Positions 27,323 through 39,268 of a DNA stretch of 64,000 nucleotides are shown here, one piece after another. The DNA comes from Mesorhizobium sp. (lineage in GTDB: Bacteria > Pseudomonadota > Alphaproteobacteria > Rhizobiales > Rhizobiaceae). Both the position numbers and the translations under genes were made by a program. The notes under the pieces were generated by a model. The model saw nothing but the letters and a program-made list of their open reading frames with translations, had not been told where the DNA came from and searched no databases. The first letter of the stretch is position 1. Every line of letters begins with the position of its first letter. The stretch is from positions 1-64,000 of the forward strand of contig JAIPUZ010000115.1 of NCBI GenBank assembly GCA_022833215.1. Reading direction: 5' to 3'.

Positions 27323-28642
27323 ATGACACGAGCTGTTTCCGCGCCTGCTTTTTCCATCGATCCCGTCGACGGCCTGATCGACGAGCCGCGCCGGATCGTC
27401 GTCTCCGGTCTCGTCCCCGACGAACTCGTCGCCATTTCCGCCCATACGCAGCGGGCTGGAGGCGCGGTCTGGATGAGCCAAGCGACCTTCATGGCCGATG
27501 CGCAGGGCGTGGTCGACCTGTCCCGGGACGCGCCGGTTGGCGGCGACTATGCGGAAGTTTCGGCAATGGGCCTGATCTGGAGCCAGCACCCGCTCGACGG
27601 CGCCAGCCCCGAACTCTTCCCTGACGATGTCATGGAGCCTTTGCAGACGACGCTGACGGCCGAGACGGTCCACGGCGCCTCCGACAGGGCCCGCCTCTAC
27701 CAGCGCTTCGCTGCGCCGGGCGTGGCGCGGCGGGAGGTTCGTGCAGAGGGCCTCGTGGGCACGCTGTTCACTCCGGACGGGCCGGGACCTCATCCGGTCG
27801 TGGTGGTGCTCAACGGCTCCGGCGGCGGCATCAACGAGCCGCGCGCCGCCCTTTATGCCTCGCATGGCTACCAGGCCTTTGCGCTCGGCTATTTCAAGGC
27901 GCCGGGCCTGTCGCCTTTCATCACCGAAACCCCGCTCGAATATCTGGAGACGGGCCTGAACTGGGTCCACCGGGAACTGCGGCCAAAGGACGGCTTCGTC
28001 GCCGTCGGCGGCCAGTCGCGCGGTGGCGAACTCGCGCTGCTGCTTGGCGCCACGTTCCCGGATCTCGTCTCCGCCGTGATCGCATTCGTGCCCGGCGCAA
28101 TGGTCCATGGCGCCCAGGGCGCCGGCGATCCGGCAAGGGGCGGCTGGCAGGGCGTGACGTGGACCAGGGGCGGCGTTCCCCTGCCGCATCTGTGGCAGGG
28201 CAACAAGGCGGTGCACTGGCATCCATGGGACGGAGACGCCCCGCCCAGCCGCCACCACTCGGTTTTCTTCGAGGGGCTGAAGGATACGGAACTGGCGGCG
28301 CGCGCACGCATTCCCGTCGAGAACGTCGCCGGGCCGGTTCTGCTGATCTCGGGCCGCGACGACCGCGCCTGGCCCTCCAGCCTGTATTCGCGCATGGTGG
28401 TCTCGACCCTGCACCGGCACGGCCACCCCCACCTCGTGCGCCATCTGGATTTCGACAATGCCGGCCACGCCATCAACCTGCCTTTCGTGCCCACCACCCA
28501 GTTGAGCCGTGAACATCCGGTCTCGAAAGTCCCCTATACGAGTGGCGGCACGCCATCCGGCAATGCCGCAGCCGATTATGGCTCCTGGCGCGGCGTGCTC
28601 GCCTTCCTCGACGAGATTGCCGGCTCCGCCTCGCAGGGCTGA
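27323..28642 (+). CDS. Acyl-CoA thioesterase/BAAT-family alpha/beta hydrolase
   Basis: A 439-residue two-domain protein. The N-terminal beta domain (FSIDPVDGLIDEPRRIVVSG) matches the acyl-CoA thioester hydrolase/BAAT N-terminal fold. The C-terminal alpha/beta hydrolase has the nucleophile elbow GGQSRGGELALLL (Ser), an Asp region LLISGRDDRAWPS and a late His in DNAGHAINLPF. Family members cleave acyl-CoA thioesters or transfer acyl groups to amino acids. The start is the ATG at 27323 after GAAGG; the same frame is open through the preceding gene but that part is not protein-like. It is in line with the Ldh2-type gene. Confidence 0.85.
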   Translation: MTRAVSAPAFSIDPVDGLIDEPRRIVVSGLVPDELVAISAHTQRAGGAVWMSQATFMADAQGVVDLSRDAPVGGDYAEVSAMGLIWSQHPLDGASPELFPDDVMEPLQTTLTAETVHGASDRARLYQRFAAPGVARREVRAEGLVGTLFTPDGPGPHPVVVVLNGSGGGINEPRAALYASHGYQAFALGYFKAPGLSPFITETPLEYLETGLNWVHRELRPKDGFVAVGGQSRGGELALLLGATFPDLVSAVIAFVPGAMVHGAQGAGDPARGGWQGVTWTRGGVPLPHLWQGNKAVHWHPWDGDAPPSRHHSVFFEGLKDTELAARARIPVENVAGPVLLISGRDDRAWPSSLYSRMVVSTLHRHGHPHLVRHLDFDNAGHAINLPFVPTTQLSREHPVSKVPYTSGGTPSGNAAADYGSWRGVLAFLDEIAGSASQG

Positions 28643-28699
28643 CCACCGGCATTTTCATGCGCAAAGCAGACACCTGAATCCTTGGAAAGGGAGACGAAC

Positions 28700-29584
28700 A
28701 TGCCCACAAGAGAACATCTGGAAGGCCAGTGGCGCGAATGGCGCTATGCCCATGTCGCCACGATGTTCCGCCCCTATGGCTGGACTTCGCTGGTTGCCCA
28801 GTACTGGCTGGAGGCGGACGACAAGGATGTGAGCTTCGACCTGCTTCCCGGCAGCTGGTCGGTTGAAGACGGGCGGATCATGTTCACCCCGCCGGCCTCC
28901 GGGCCCACCCTGTCGGTGAATGGCGAGTATCCCGCGGGACCGGTAGAGATCATCCCCGGCCGCAACCAGACCTATGGCCACGGCAACAGCGTACCGGTTT
29001 ATTTCGGCGTGAACGAAGTTGAGGCGATCCTGCGCACCAGGCATGACGGCCAGCCCCTCTACGGGTTGCGCGTGCGCGATCCGCGCCAGGCGGCACGTCT
29101 CGAGGATGCGGGCGTGACGGCTTTCGATTATGACCCCGCCTGGCGCATTCCCGGCGTCTACACTCCGGCTGCGCCGAGCGAATACGAAGCTGAAACCGTG
29201 GAAGCCGGGGTGCGTGAATCGACCCCGCGCATCGGCACCTTCACCTTCGGGCACAAAGGCCGGAGCTACAGCCTCGTGCTGATCGGCAAGGACACACCAA
29301 ACGGGGTGCAGCCCGTGGCGCACATTCGCGACAGGACCAGCGGCCCTGTGACCTATGGTGCGGGCCGGGTGATCGAGTTGCAGTTCGCCGACGACACAAG
29401 GACCCGCATCGACTGGATCGACTTCAACTACGCGGTTGCGCTGCCCTGCGCCTTCACGAATTTCGTCACCTGTCCGCTGGCGCCCGCCGAGAACCAGCTC
29501 GACTTCGAGGTGCTTGCCGGCGAGAAGCGTCCCGTGCAGGATGTGGTCAGGACCATGACCTACCAGCCCTCACCCGAGGCATAA
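28700..29584 (+). CDS. DUF1684-domain protein
   Basis: A 294-residue protein whose C-terminal half has the DUF1684 hallmarks: YGAGRVIEL, then IDWIDFNYAVALPCAFT and VTCPLAPAENQLDFEVLAGEK. The N-terminal half is beta-rich (SFDLLPGSWSVEDGRIMFTP). The start is the ATG at 28700 with GGGAGACG upstream; an earlier ATG at 28682 lacks a site. No signal peptide is seen. The function of this family is not established. It sits between the BAAT-type hydrolase and the oxoprolinase gene, so a role in handling the same amide or acyl substrate is plausible. Confidence 0.75.
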   Translation: MPTREHLEGQWREWRYAHVATMFRPYGWTSLVAQYWLEADDKDVSFDLLPGSWSVEDGRIMFTPPASGPTLSVNGEYPAGPVEIIPGRNQTYGHGNSVPVYFGVNEVEAILRTRHDGQPLYGLRVRDPRQAARLEDAGVTAFDYDPAWRIPGVYTPAAPSEYEAETVEAGVRESTPRIGTFTFGHKGRSYSLVLIGKDTPNGVQPVAHIRDRTSGPVTYGAGRVIELQFADDTRTRIDWIDFNYAVALPCAFTNFVTCPLAPAENQLDFEVLAGEKRPVQDVVRTMTYQPSPEA

Positions 29585-29679
29585 GCGGACGCCCGGCCCT
29601 GCGCCGAACGCCCCGGCTCGGTCATGTCCTTCGTCGCGGCACGGTCACTGCCATGAAGGACATGCCTGCCACAAATATG

Positions 29680-29700
29680 TTATCGATAAAATATCGATAA
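29680..29700. promoter_or_regulatory. Perfect 9-bp inverted repeat before the oxoprolinase gene
   Basis: TTATCGATA and TATCGATAA flank an AAA spacer, followed by a half match TTATTGATG. This AT-rich dyad lies 51 bases upstream of the TTG start at 29751 in otherwise GC-rich DNA. It is a strong operator candidate, perhaps for the GntR protein at 25669 (inference). Confidence 0.6.
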
Positions 29701-29750
29701 TTTATTGATGAAGAGCCAGTGAAAGCTTCTGGCATCTGGAGCGGGACAGC

Positions 29751-33377
<3,627 letters not shown>

Positions 33378-33687
33378 AAGGCGAGGGACACGCGCCTTCA
33401 TCTCCGCCGACGCAAAGCGGGCCCGGGCCGCAGCCCACCCCGCTTGACTCAATCGGCCCGATTGCCCCCAGCGTCGATTGCTGCGCAAAGGTCGACCCCA
33501 TCCTCTCGGCCAGCCAGCCATCACCTGCCCGCAACACAGCCCTGAAAACAGAGCGCCGCCGACCATATCGGCCTGCCGGAAATGCGCCGGTCGCTCATCG
33601 GGCGCGCATCGCTTCGGCTGGCCGGCTACGATGCGCGCCCGATGCCCGCCGTTCCGATTGTGCCGCCGCTGATGAGCGACGAGGATT
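33378..33687. other. Intergenic region with a possible coding remnant
   Basis: About 310 bases between convergent genes. On the plus strand, from about 33564 to 33715, an open frame reads DHIGLPEMRRSLIGRASLRL and then AGYDARPMPAVPIVPPLMSD. This looks protein-like but has no start, and a stop lies just upstream at about 33542. It overlaps the end of the MocR gene and I cannot assign it to a family. Otherwise nothing is seen. Confidence 0.35.
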
Positions 33688-35016
33688 TCACCGCTCCTTC
33701 GACGCCTTGTAAACAGAGCCGGCAATATAGTCGTACTTATTCTTCAGTCTGCTTGTAGCTATTCTGATGTAATTTGTGCTTCCGAAACTGAAATTGGAAC
33801 CGGGCTGAACCACAATTCCGCTCTCTGCAAGTTTTCTCAACGCCGACTGATCGGATCTGACCGGCACCCAAAGGCAGAAACCATTGCCGGGAGGGACCGA
33901 CACACCATAGTTTACAAGCGCTTGCGAAAGAGCCGTTCTCCTTTTGCTGTAAATCCGACGCGCTTTTTCCACATAAACCTGTGTAGCAGGGTCGGTCAGC
34001 AGTTCCGCCGTTGCCGCCTGAATGATGCGGCTTGTCCACCCGGCGCCAAAGCTGCGAAAGGAATGCAGTTCATCGACCAGTTTCTTTGCACTGGACAGCA
34101 CGGCGATACGCAAATCCGGGCCCAGGGTTTTGGAAAAAGAGCGCACATGCACGACCCTGTCCGGGAAGTCCTGCCCCAGTGACAGCGGCGCTGACGACGA
34201 AATGTCATTCATTCCGTCATCCTCGATAATCAGCGTATAACTGTCCTTCAGCGTCCTGCTCAGTTCTTTCATACGGCGTTCCGTGACGGTCTGGCCGGTA
34301 ATGGCGTGCAGCCTGGGCTGAAACAGAAACACCGCCGGCTTCATCTCCAGCGCCGCAGCCAGAGCTTCGGGAATTGGCCCTTCCGAATCGCATGCAACCG
34401 GCAAAGGCTGCGCGTTCAAAGTTTCCAGAATATCTACGAAGCGCAACGACGTCGGGTCTTCGACGGCAATATAGGAACCCGGGGTGACAAATGCTTTCAG
34501 GACCGAGTAAATCGCGTCATATCCGCCATTTGTTGCCATGAAGGCTTCGGCCTCATATGGCCAGATGCTTTGAGCGACCTGTTTTAGTTCCGGTATGATA
34601 TTGATGCGGTCGTAGCCGTTAAGGCCACTAACGTTGACGGCGCGACTGAAGACGCGCTCCAGCGGAGGAAACAGCGCCGGGTCAGGAATGGCCTTGGACA
34701 GATTCAGATTGTTCTTGTCGGTATCCCCTATTCCGAGCAGGCGCTCCGGCTGGATGGCAACATAATCGCCACTCACCCAACTGCCATTCCTGCCCAGCCC
34801 GGTAATAAGCTTTTGCCGGCGCAGTTCGCGCCAGGCGTCGGCAACGGTTGTGGGGCTCACTCCAAGAAAAAAAGCAACGTCACGTATTGGCGGAAGCTTC
34901 ACGCCGATCTTTAAGGTTCCAGACCGGATCAGGGTGCTGGTCCCGATCATGATTCCCCATTTGGTACGCTGGGACAGCTGTTTTGCAAACCATTCTGCCG
35001 AGGGTGAATCCGTCAT
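33688..35016 (-). CDS. MocR/PdxR-type GntR regulator fused to an aminotransferase domain
   Basis: A 442-residue regulator. The N-terminal winged helix (GVKLPPIRDVAFFLGVSPTTVADAWRELRRQ) is joined to a fold-type I aminotransferase domain. That domain has the aspartate region IIEDDGMND and the PLP lysine in VRSFSKTLGPDLRIAV. Such proteins sense PLP-linked amines or cofactors. The start is the ATG at 35016. Base composition is clearly lower in GC than its neighbours (some 60-base lines are near 50%). It adjoins a transposase relic and an EamA exporter, which suggests horizontal acquisition. It may control the exporter gene at 35365. Confidence 0.88.
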   Translation of the reverse strand: MTDSPSAEWFAKQLSQRTKWGIMIGTSTLIRSGTLKIGVKLPPIRDVAFFLGVSPTTVADAWRELRRQKLITGLGRNGSWVSGDYVAIQPERLLGIGDTDKNNLNLSKAIPDPALFPPLERVFSRAVNVSGLNGYDRINIIPELKQVAQSIWPYEAEAFMATNGGYDAIYSVLKAFVTPGSYIAVEDPTSLRFVDILETLNAQPLPVACDSEGPIPEALAAALEMKPAVFLFQPRLHAITGQTVTERRMKELSRTLKDSYTLIIEDDGMNDISSSAPLSLGQDFPDRVVHVRSFSKTLGPDLRIAVLSSAKKLVDELHSFRSFGAGWTSRIIQAATAELLTDPATQVYVEKARRIYSKRRTALSQALVNYGVSVPPGNGFCLWVPVRSDQSALRKLAESGIVVQPGSNFSFGSTNYIRIATSRLKNKYDYIAGSVYKASKER

Positions 35017-35069
35017 ATTTCGTTCCTGTCGTTCCCGGCATTCGATGGATTGGATCGATGATGAAACGA

Positions 35070-35342
35070 TCAGGCCCCGAAGTCCATGGTTTGCAGATGA
35101 ACTCGCAGGGCGTGTGTGGAAGCGTTGACCTTCGTCGCCCCGATGGTGCGGTTCATCCTCGCGGCCTGCCCGTTCGTCCGCGGATGACCGGGTTTCGTCG
35201 TCAGCCGATGCCCGATGCCATGGGCTTCGCAGACCATGTCAAAGCGCATTGGTCGCAGGCCGATCTGGTTGCGGTTGCGGGACCGGGCGGCGGCGAATGT
35301 GATCGGGCATGGGCGGGCTCCGTGAAATGGAGGCGCCTTCAT
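35070..35342 (-). pseudogene. IS481-type transposase remnant (integrase-core C-terminal part)
   Basis: The minus-strand frame reads FDMVCEAHGIGHRL, then KPGHPRTNGQAARMNRTI and a degraded tail that stops at LQTMDFGA. This is the end of the rve/DDE core of IS481-like transposases, usually GIEHRLTKP-HPWTNGQVERMNRTIKEATV. The catalytic glutamate position (usually VERMN) is AARMN here, so it would be inactive, and the N-terminal two thirds are missing. No terminal inverted repeats are visible. It marks a past insertion between the MocR and EamA genes. Confidence 0.75.
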
Positions 35343-35364
35343 GCTTCAGGCCACGTCGGCCTGC

Positions 35365-36324
35365 TCAGCTGTCGGGCCCGGGCCTTCTGTAACCGGCCCT
35401 TGCAAGACGTGCTTCCCGCCAGATTATGACGAAGTTTGACATGATGACGATGAGCCCGCCGATCCAGATGTGCATGGTCGGCCAGTCGGCCCAGATGAAC
35501 CATCCGAACGCGGTTGCCCAGATGATGCCGCTGTAATTGAAGACCGCAATGATATTGCCGGGCGCATTCTTGTAGGCAACGGATAGAAAAAACTGGGCAA
35601 GCGCACCGCAGAGGCCGATGCCCACAAGAAGCGGCACCGTTTCCCACGTGGGCACGGTAAAGACAAAAATCATAGGAACCGCTGTTACAAACGTCCCGAT
35701 CAGCAGGAAATAGAAGGTCACCGTTTCCGGCTTTTCTACTTTGCCGAGCGCGCGCAGAACAGTTAGCAGGACAGCCTGCGTCGCCGCCGCGCCGAGGGCC
35801 AGTGAAACCCCTTGCGTATTCACCTCGCCCTCTGGTTGCAGCATGATCAGCACGCCGATGAAGCCCACCACTATGACGGACCAGCGGAAGCAGCCGACTT
35901 TTTCGCCCAGAAAGAAAAAGCCGAGGGCCGGTATGATCAATGACGAGGTGAACAGGAACGCGGTCGTATCGGCCATCGGCATGGCGGCATAGGCGGCGAA
36001 CGTCGCGATGAGAGAAATCGTGCCGAGCACGGATCGAACAACAATGCCTTTGGCATTGCTGCGAATCGTCAGGATATCCCGCTTCCCCATCGCATAGATG
36101 ATGAACAGGAACGGCAGCACGGCGAAAAAATTGCGATAGAATGCAATTTCAACCACATGGTGGTGATCGGAGAGCAATTTGGCGAGAGCATTCATGACGG
36201 CGAAAAAGAAATAGGCCCCCAAAGCACAGCCCATGCCTTTCAGGTAATTGTCGACATGGAGCTGCGAAAACTGGTTCTGGCTGCTTTCCAGCCCGGTTGC
36301 ACCGTCGTTATCTTTATTGAGCAC
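35365..36324 (-). CDS. EamA-family (DMT superfamily) transporter
   Basis: A 319-residue inner-membrane protein with ten hydrophobic segments in two EamA repeats (first GMGCALGAYFFFAVMNALAK; second beginning near GVSLALGAAATQAVLLTVL). EamA proteins usually export amino acids, purines or other small metabolites. The start is the ATG at 36324 (MLNKDNDG). It shares lower GC content with the MocR gene. The two are separated only by the transposase relic and may once have been neighbours. Confidence 0.88.
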   Translation of the reverse strand: MLNKDNDGATGLESSQNQFSQLHVDNYLKGMGCALGAYFFFAVMNALAKLLSDHHHVVEIAFYRNFFAVLPFLFIIYAMGKRDILTIRSNAKGIVVRSVLGTISLIATFAAYAAMPMADTTAFLFTSSLIIPALGFFFLGEKVGCFRWSVIVVGFIGVLIMLQPEGEVNTQGVSLALGAAATQAVLLTVLRALGKVEKPETVTFYFLLIGTFVTAVPMIFVFTVPTWETVPLLVGIGLCGALAQFFLSVAYKNAPGNIIAVFNYSGIIWATAFGWFIWADWPTMHIWIGGLIVIMSNFVIIWREARLARAGYRRPGPDS

Positions 36325-36669
36325 TGTTGAAATCCTGTCTTCATCGGAGACATGTTTTACGGCGGAACGGCAATGTCGGACGCCACCTGGCGCCTGATGA
36401 AAAATGCGTCTTTATGGTCGGGGGCAGAAAGGGTATCGGGGTAGAAATCCTTGAGCCATCGAGGTCTTTTCCTGAAAGGACAATGGCGCAATCGGGGATG
36501 AAGGTCCCGATCGGGCCGCCGAAATCGCCGGCCGCATCCTGGCCTGGCTTCAACAGGGCGCAACGCGCCATTGCAGGCGACGCGGCTGGTGAACGACTTG
36601 CGGCGTGCTGGCCGGCCGCCTTCCGGCCATCGCACGAAGCCGGACGTTTCCATCCGGCCGCAGAATGCT
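36325..36669. other. Intergenic region downstream of the TPP-enzyme gene
   Basis: About 345 bases. It contains two small GC hairpins, 36610-36628 (GGCCGG with CCGGCC) and 36639-36658 (GCCGGA with TCCGGC), just past the stop at 36670. They could terminate the minus-strand TPP-enzyme gene. The right half returns to high GC, so the edge of the low-GC islet lies here. No gene is recognised. Confidence 0.4.
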
Positions 36670-38205
36670 TCAGATGACGAGTTCGATCACGAACGGGCCT
36701 TTCCGGTTGTTGGCGATGGTCATCAGATCGGCGAATTCTTCCATGGTCTGCGCCTGGGCGGCCTCGACGCCGAAGCCGTTGGCGATGCCGACCCAGTCGA
36801 GATCAGGATTGGACAGGTCGAGCATGTCGAGCGCTGTGCGCCCCGGATTGGCGCCGACGCCTGCAAGCTCGCCGAGCAGGATCGCATATTTGCGGTTGGC
36901 CAGAATAACCGTCGTCACGTCAAGGCGCTCACGGGCCTGCGTCCAGAGGGCCTGCACCGTAAACAGCGCCGAGCCATCGGCCTGCATGGTTATCACCCGA
37001 CGGCCGGGTGCTGCGATGGCCGCACCGGTCGCCAGCGGCAGTCCCTCACCGATGGCGCCGCCGGTCAGTTGCAGCCAGTCATGAGACGGCGCGGCGGCCG
37101 TCTCCGTGTAGAAGGTGCGGCCGAAACTGACACTTTCATCGACCACGATGGCATTGTCGGGCATCAGAGCCGCCAGCGTCCGGCCCACGGCCTCCGAAGT
37201 CACCTTTCCGCGCGCCGGTTCGGGCCTGGCTGCCGATGCGGGGACGCCGGCCGGCGGCGCGTCGAGTGCATCGGCCAGCTGCTCCAGCGCCAGCGGGCCA
37301 TCCTGCTCGGGGCGGGACAGAACGTGCAACCGGGCTTCGGGCGGCAGCAGGCGGCCGGGCTTGCCGGGATAGGCGAAGAACCCGACCGGCTCGGGAGCGC
37401 CCACCAGGATCATGTGGCGCACGTCCTTCAACGCCGCCAGCGCAAGGTCGATTGCATAAGGCAGGCGTTCGACATGGTGCCGCTCGGCGCCGCGCTCGAT
37501 GCGGGCGTTGGAGGTGGGCGCCATGATGCGCGCCCCGGTTGCCCTGGCGATGCGCCCTGCCTGCGCCAGCGGCCCGGCCCGCAGGCAGGCTCCGGCCAGC
37601 AACAGCACCGTCGGCTCGCCGGAGCGCAGAATGCGCGCCGCACGCGCCACCATTTCGGGCGAAGCCGCCGGAGGCGCAGCGATGTCGACGGCGCCAGCCA
37701 CCTCGCCACCTTCGTCCCAGCAGACGTCGGAAGGCAGGATCAGCGTCGCAATGCCAGAGGCGGTGCGCGCCGCCTGCACGGCCGCCGCCGCGTCGCGGCC
37801 GACGGCTCCCACGGCGGTCGAGGTGCGGCACCATGTCGAAACCGGCCGGGCCCAGCCTTCCGTATCGGCCGTCAGCGGCGCATCCAGCGGGCGATGATAG
37901 GTTGCCTGATCGCCGACAATATTGATCATCGGCACCCGCGCGCGTTGCGCGTTGTGAAGGTTTGCCAGCCCATTGGCCAGTCCCGGCCCGCAATGCAGCA
38001 GGGTGGCTGCCGGCGTGTCGGTCATCCGCGCATAGCCGTCGGCGGCGCCGGTCGCCACACCCTCGAACAGAGCCAGCACGCAGCGGATGCCCGGCACCTT
38101 GTCGAGCGCGGCGACGAAATGCATCTCGCTCGTCCCCGGATTGGCAAAGCATGTATCGATCCCGTTCGCCAGCAGCGTCCGGACAAGGCTTTCAGCACCG
38201 TTCAT
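36670..38205 (-). CDS. TPP-dependent acetolactate synthase-like enzyme
   Basis: A 511-residue thiamine-diphosphate enzyme of the IlvB/benzoylformate decarboxylase group. The N-terminal catalytic glutamate lies in LALFEGVATGAADGYARM, and the C-terminal cofactor motif runs from MQADGSALFTVQALWTQA to NRKYAILLGEL. The usual GDG of the cofactor motif is ADG, a variant I recall in a subgroup of acetolactate-synthase-like proteins. The start is MNGAESLVRTLL at 38205 after AGGGAAAG; 85 upstream codons lack similarity. It is divergent from the AhpD-like gene at 38730. It could decarboxylate or ligate a 2-oxo acid made by the neighbouring pathway; it is unlikely to be the biosynthetic IlvB, since no small subunit is present. 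Confidence 0.87.
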   Translation of the reverse strand: MNGAESLVRTLLANGIDTCFANPGTSEMHFVAALDKVPGIRCVLALFEGVATGAADGYARMTDTPAATLLHCGPGLANGLANLHNAQRARVPMINIVGDQATYHRPLDAPLTADTEGWARPVSTWCRTSTAVGAVGRDAAAAVQAARTASGIATLILPSDVCWDEGGEVAGAVDIAAPPAASPEMVARAARILRSGEPTVLLLAGACLRAGPLAQAGRIARATGARIMAPTSNARIERGAERHHVERLPYAIDLALAALKDVRHMILVGAPEPVGFFAYPGKPGRLLPPEARLHVLSRPEQDGPLALEQLADALDAPPAGVPASAARPEPARGKVTSEAVGRTLAALMPDNAIVVDESVSFGRTFYTETAAAPSHDWLQLTGGAIGEGLPLATGAAIAAPGRRVITMQADGSALFTVQALWTQARERLDVTTVILANRKYAILLGELAGVGANPGRTALDMLDLSNPDLDWVGIANGFGVEAAQAQTMEEFADLMTIANNRKGPFVIELVI

Positions 38206-38729
38206 TGGCTTTCCCTGGGTCTCCCTGTTTGCCGGCCGCCCCCCCGGCGCCGGTCGCTTTCGCGGGCTGGCCGGCGCAAGCGCTGGTTGTCGCCGCGCCT
38301 GTCGTGTCGCCTGTCGTGGGTGTGGATGAATGTTGCCGCCGATGTCAACCGCCCCGGTTCCCATTTCGATGGCAGGACAAACCGCGCCGATCATGCCGCC
38401 GGCATTGAAGCCGTCGGTACAGCCGCGATAATGGAGGCGATCGTGCGGGGGCGCCGGCAACGTCGACGCTCACCCGCCGGTCCCGGGACAGGCTGGCCGG
38501 CATCGCCGGACGCGGCGCAGACGAGAAAATAAATTCTTGCATCGCAGCGACAGGACGCAATCTCCTTTTCGCGTGCCGGCGTTCAGGCCGAACCTTGTAC
38601 CCCGACAAGATGCCATCCGGGATACATTCGTTTTAGCGATCATTTTTGATCGTTATAATTCTCTTTTTTCCTTTCAGACTGTGTGCAACCTTTCCGCAAC
38701 ATCCGCTGATTGTAAGGGAGGAAAGAGTG
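38206..38729. other. Divergent promoter region between the TPP enzyme and the AhpD-like gene
   Basis: About 520 bases. The segment next to 38205 is GC-rich and featureless; the last 110 bases are AT-rich and hold a clear dyad at 38637 and TTATAATT-like promoter sequence. I see no gene in it. Confidence 0.55.
38634..38655. promoter_or_regulatory. Inverted repeat, operator-like
   Basis: CGATCA-TTTT-TGATCG (38637-38652) extends to a 9-bp dyad (TAGCGATCA against TGATCGTTA) with one mismatch. It lies about 80 bases upstream of the AhpD-like gene start at 38730 and overlaps AT-rich promoter-like sequence. The regulator is unknown; the LysR protein at 42264 is a candidate. Confidence 0.5.
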
Positions 38730-39125
38730 ATGCCGAAGCCCGGGGCTATCAACTACGAGCAGGCTTCCGACGCCGTTAAGGCTGTGTTCGATGACATCAA
38801 GTCCTCGCGCAATCTCGAGGACGTCAATAATTTCTGGAAGTATCTCGCCAACGATGAAAAGACGCTGCGCCGCACATGGGAGAGCGTCAGCGAGGTCATG
38901 GCGCCGGGAGCGCTTGATCCCCTCGTCAAGGAACTGATCTACATAGCCGTCAGCATCACAAACAATTGCAGCTATTGCATCGCCAGCCACAGCGCCGCCG
39001 CGGCCAAGGCCGGCATGACCGAAGAGCAGTTCAACGAGCTGGTCGCCGTTGTCGGCATGGCCAATGAAACCAACAGGCTTGTGAACGGATACCGGATCCC
39101 GATCGATCCGGCCTACGAAAAATAG
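38730..39125 (+). CDS. Carboxymuconolactone decarboxylase/AhpD-like protein
   Basis: A 131-residue protein with the AhpD-type redox motif CSYCIASHSAAA (Cys-X2-Cys-X3-His), preceded by VKELIYIAVSITNN. It belongs to the CMD/AhpD family, which includes alkylhydroperoxidase reductases and decarboxylases. The thiol motif points to the redox type. The start is the ATG at 38730, after AAGGGAGGAAAG; the frame upstream to 38646 is AT-rich leader. It is the first gene of a probable operon with the ABC importer at 39269-42256. Confidence 0.85.
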   Translation: MPKPGAINYEQASDAVKAVFDDIKSSRNLEDVNNFWKYLANDEKTLRRTWESVSEVMAPGALDPLVKELIYIAVSITNNCSYCIASHSAAAAKAGMTEEQFNELVAVVGMANETNRLVNGYRIPIDPAYEK

Positions 39126-39268
39126 CCGTTCACAGGCACTGAGGGCCTGTTGTTCCTGCCGCGGTGAGGATTTCGCGGCCCCTGCCGGGGCCGGAAGCGG
39201 CAGCCAGCAGATCCTGCGGTTACATTTGCCGTGATGGCAGCGTCGCAGTTCAAGGAGGAGATGAACGC

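Noticed and set aside
33478..33672. A 64-codon plus-strand gene downstream of the oxoprolinase
   Set aside because: The frame is not protein-like and has no ribosome site. The better frame in this region lacks a start, so I recorded it only as a possible remnant.
36670..38205. Biosynthetic acetolactate synthase large subunit (ilvB)
   Set aside because: No small-subunit gene is adjacent, the cofactor motif is ADG, and the surroundings are catabolic.
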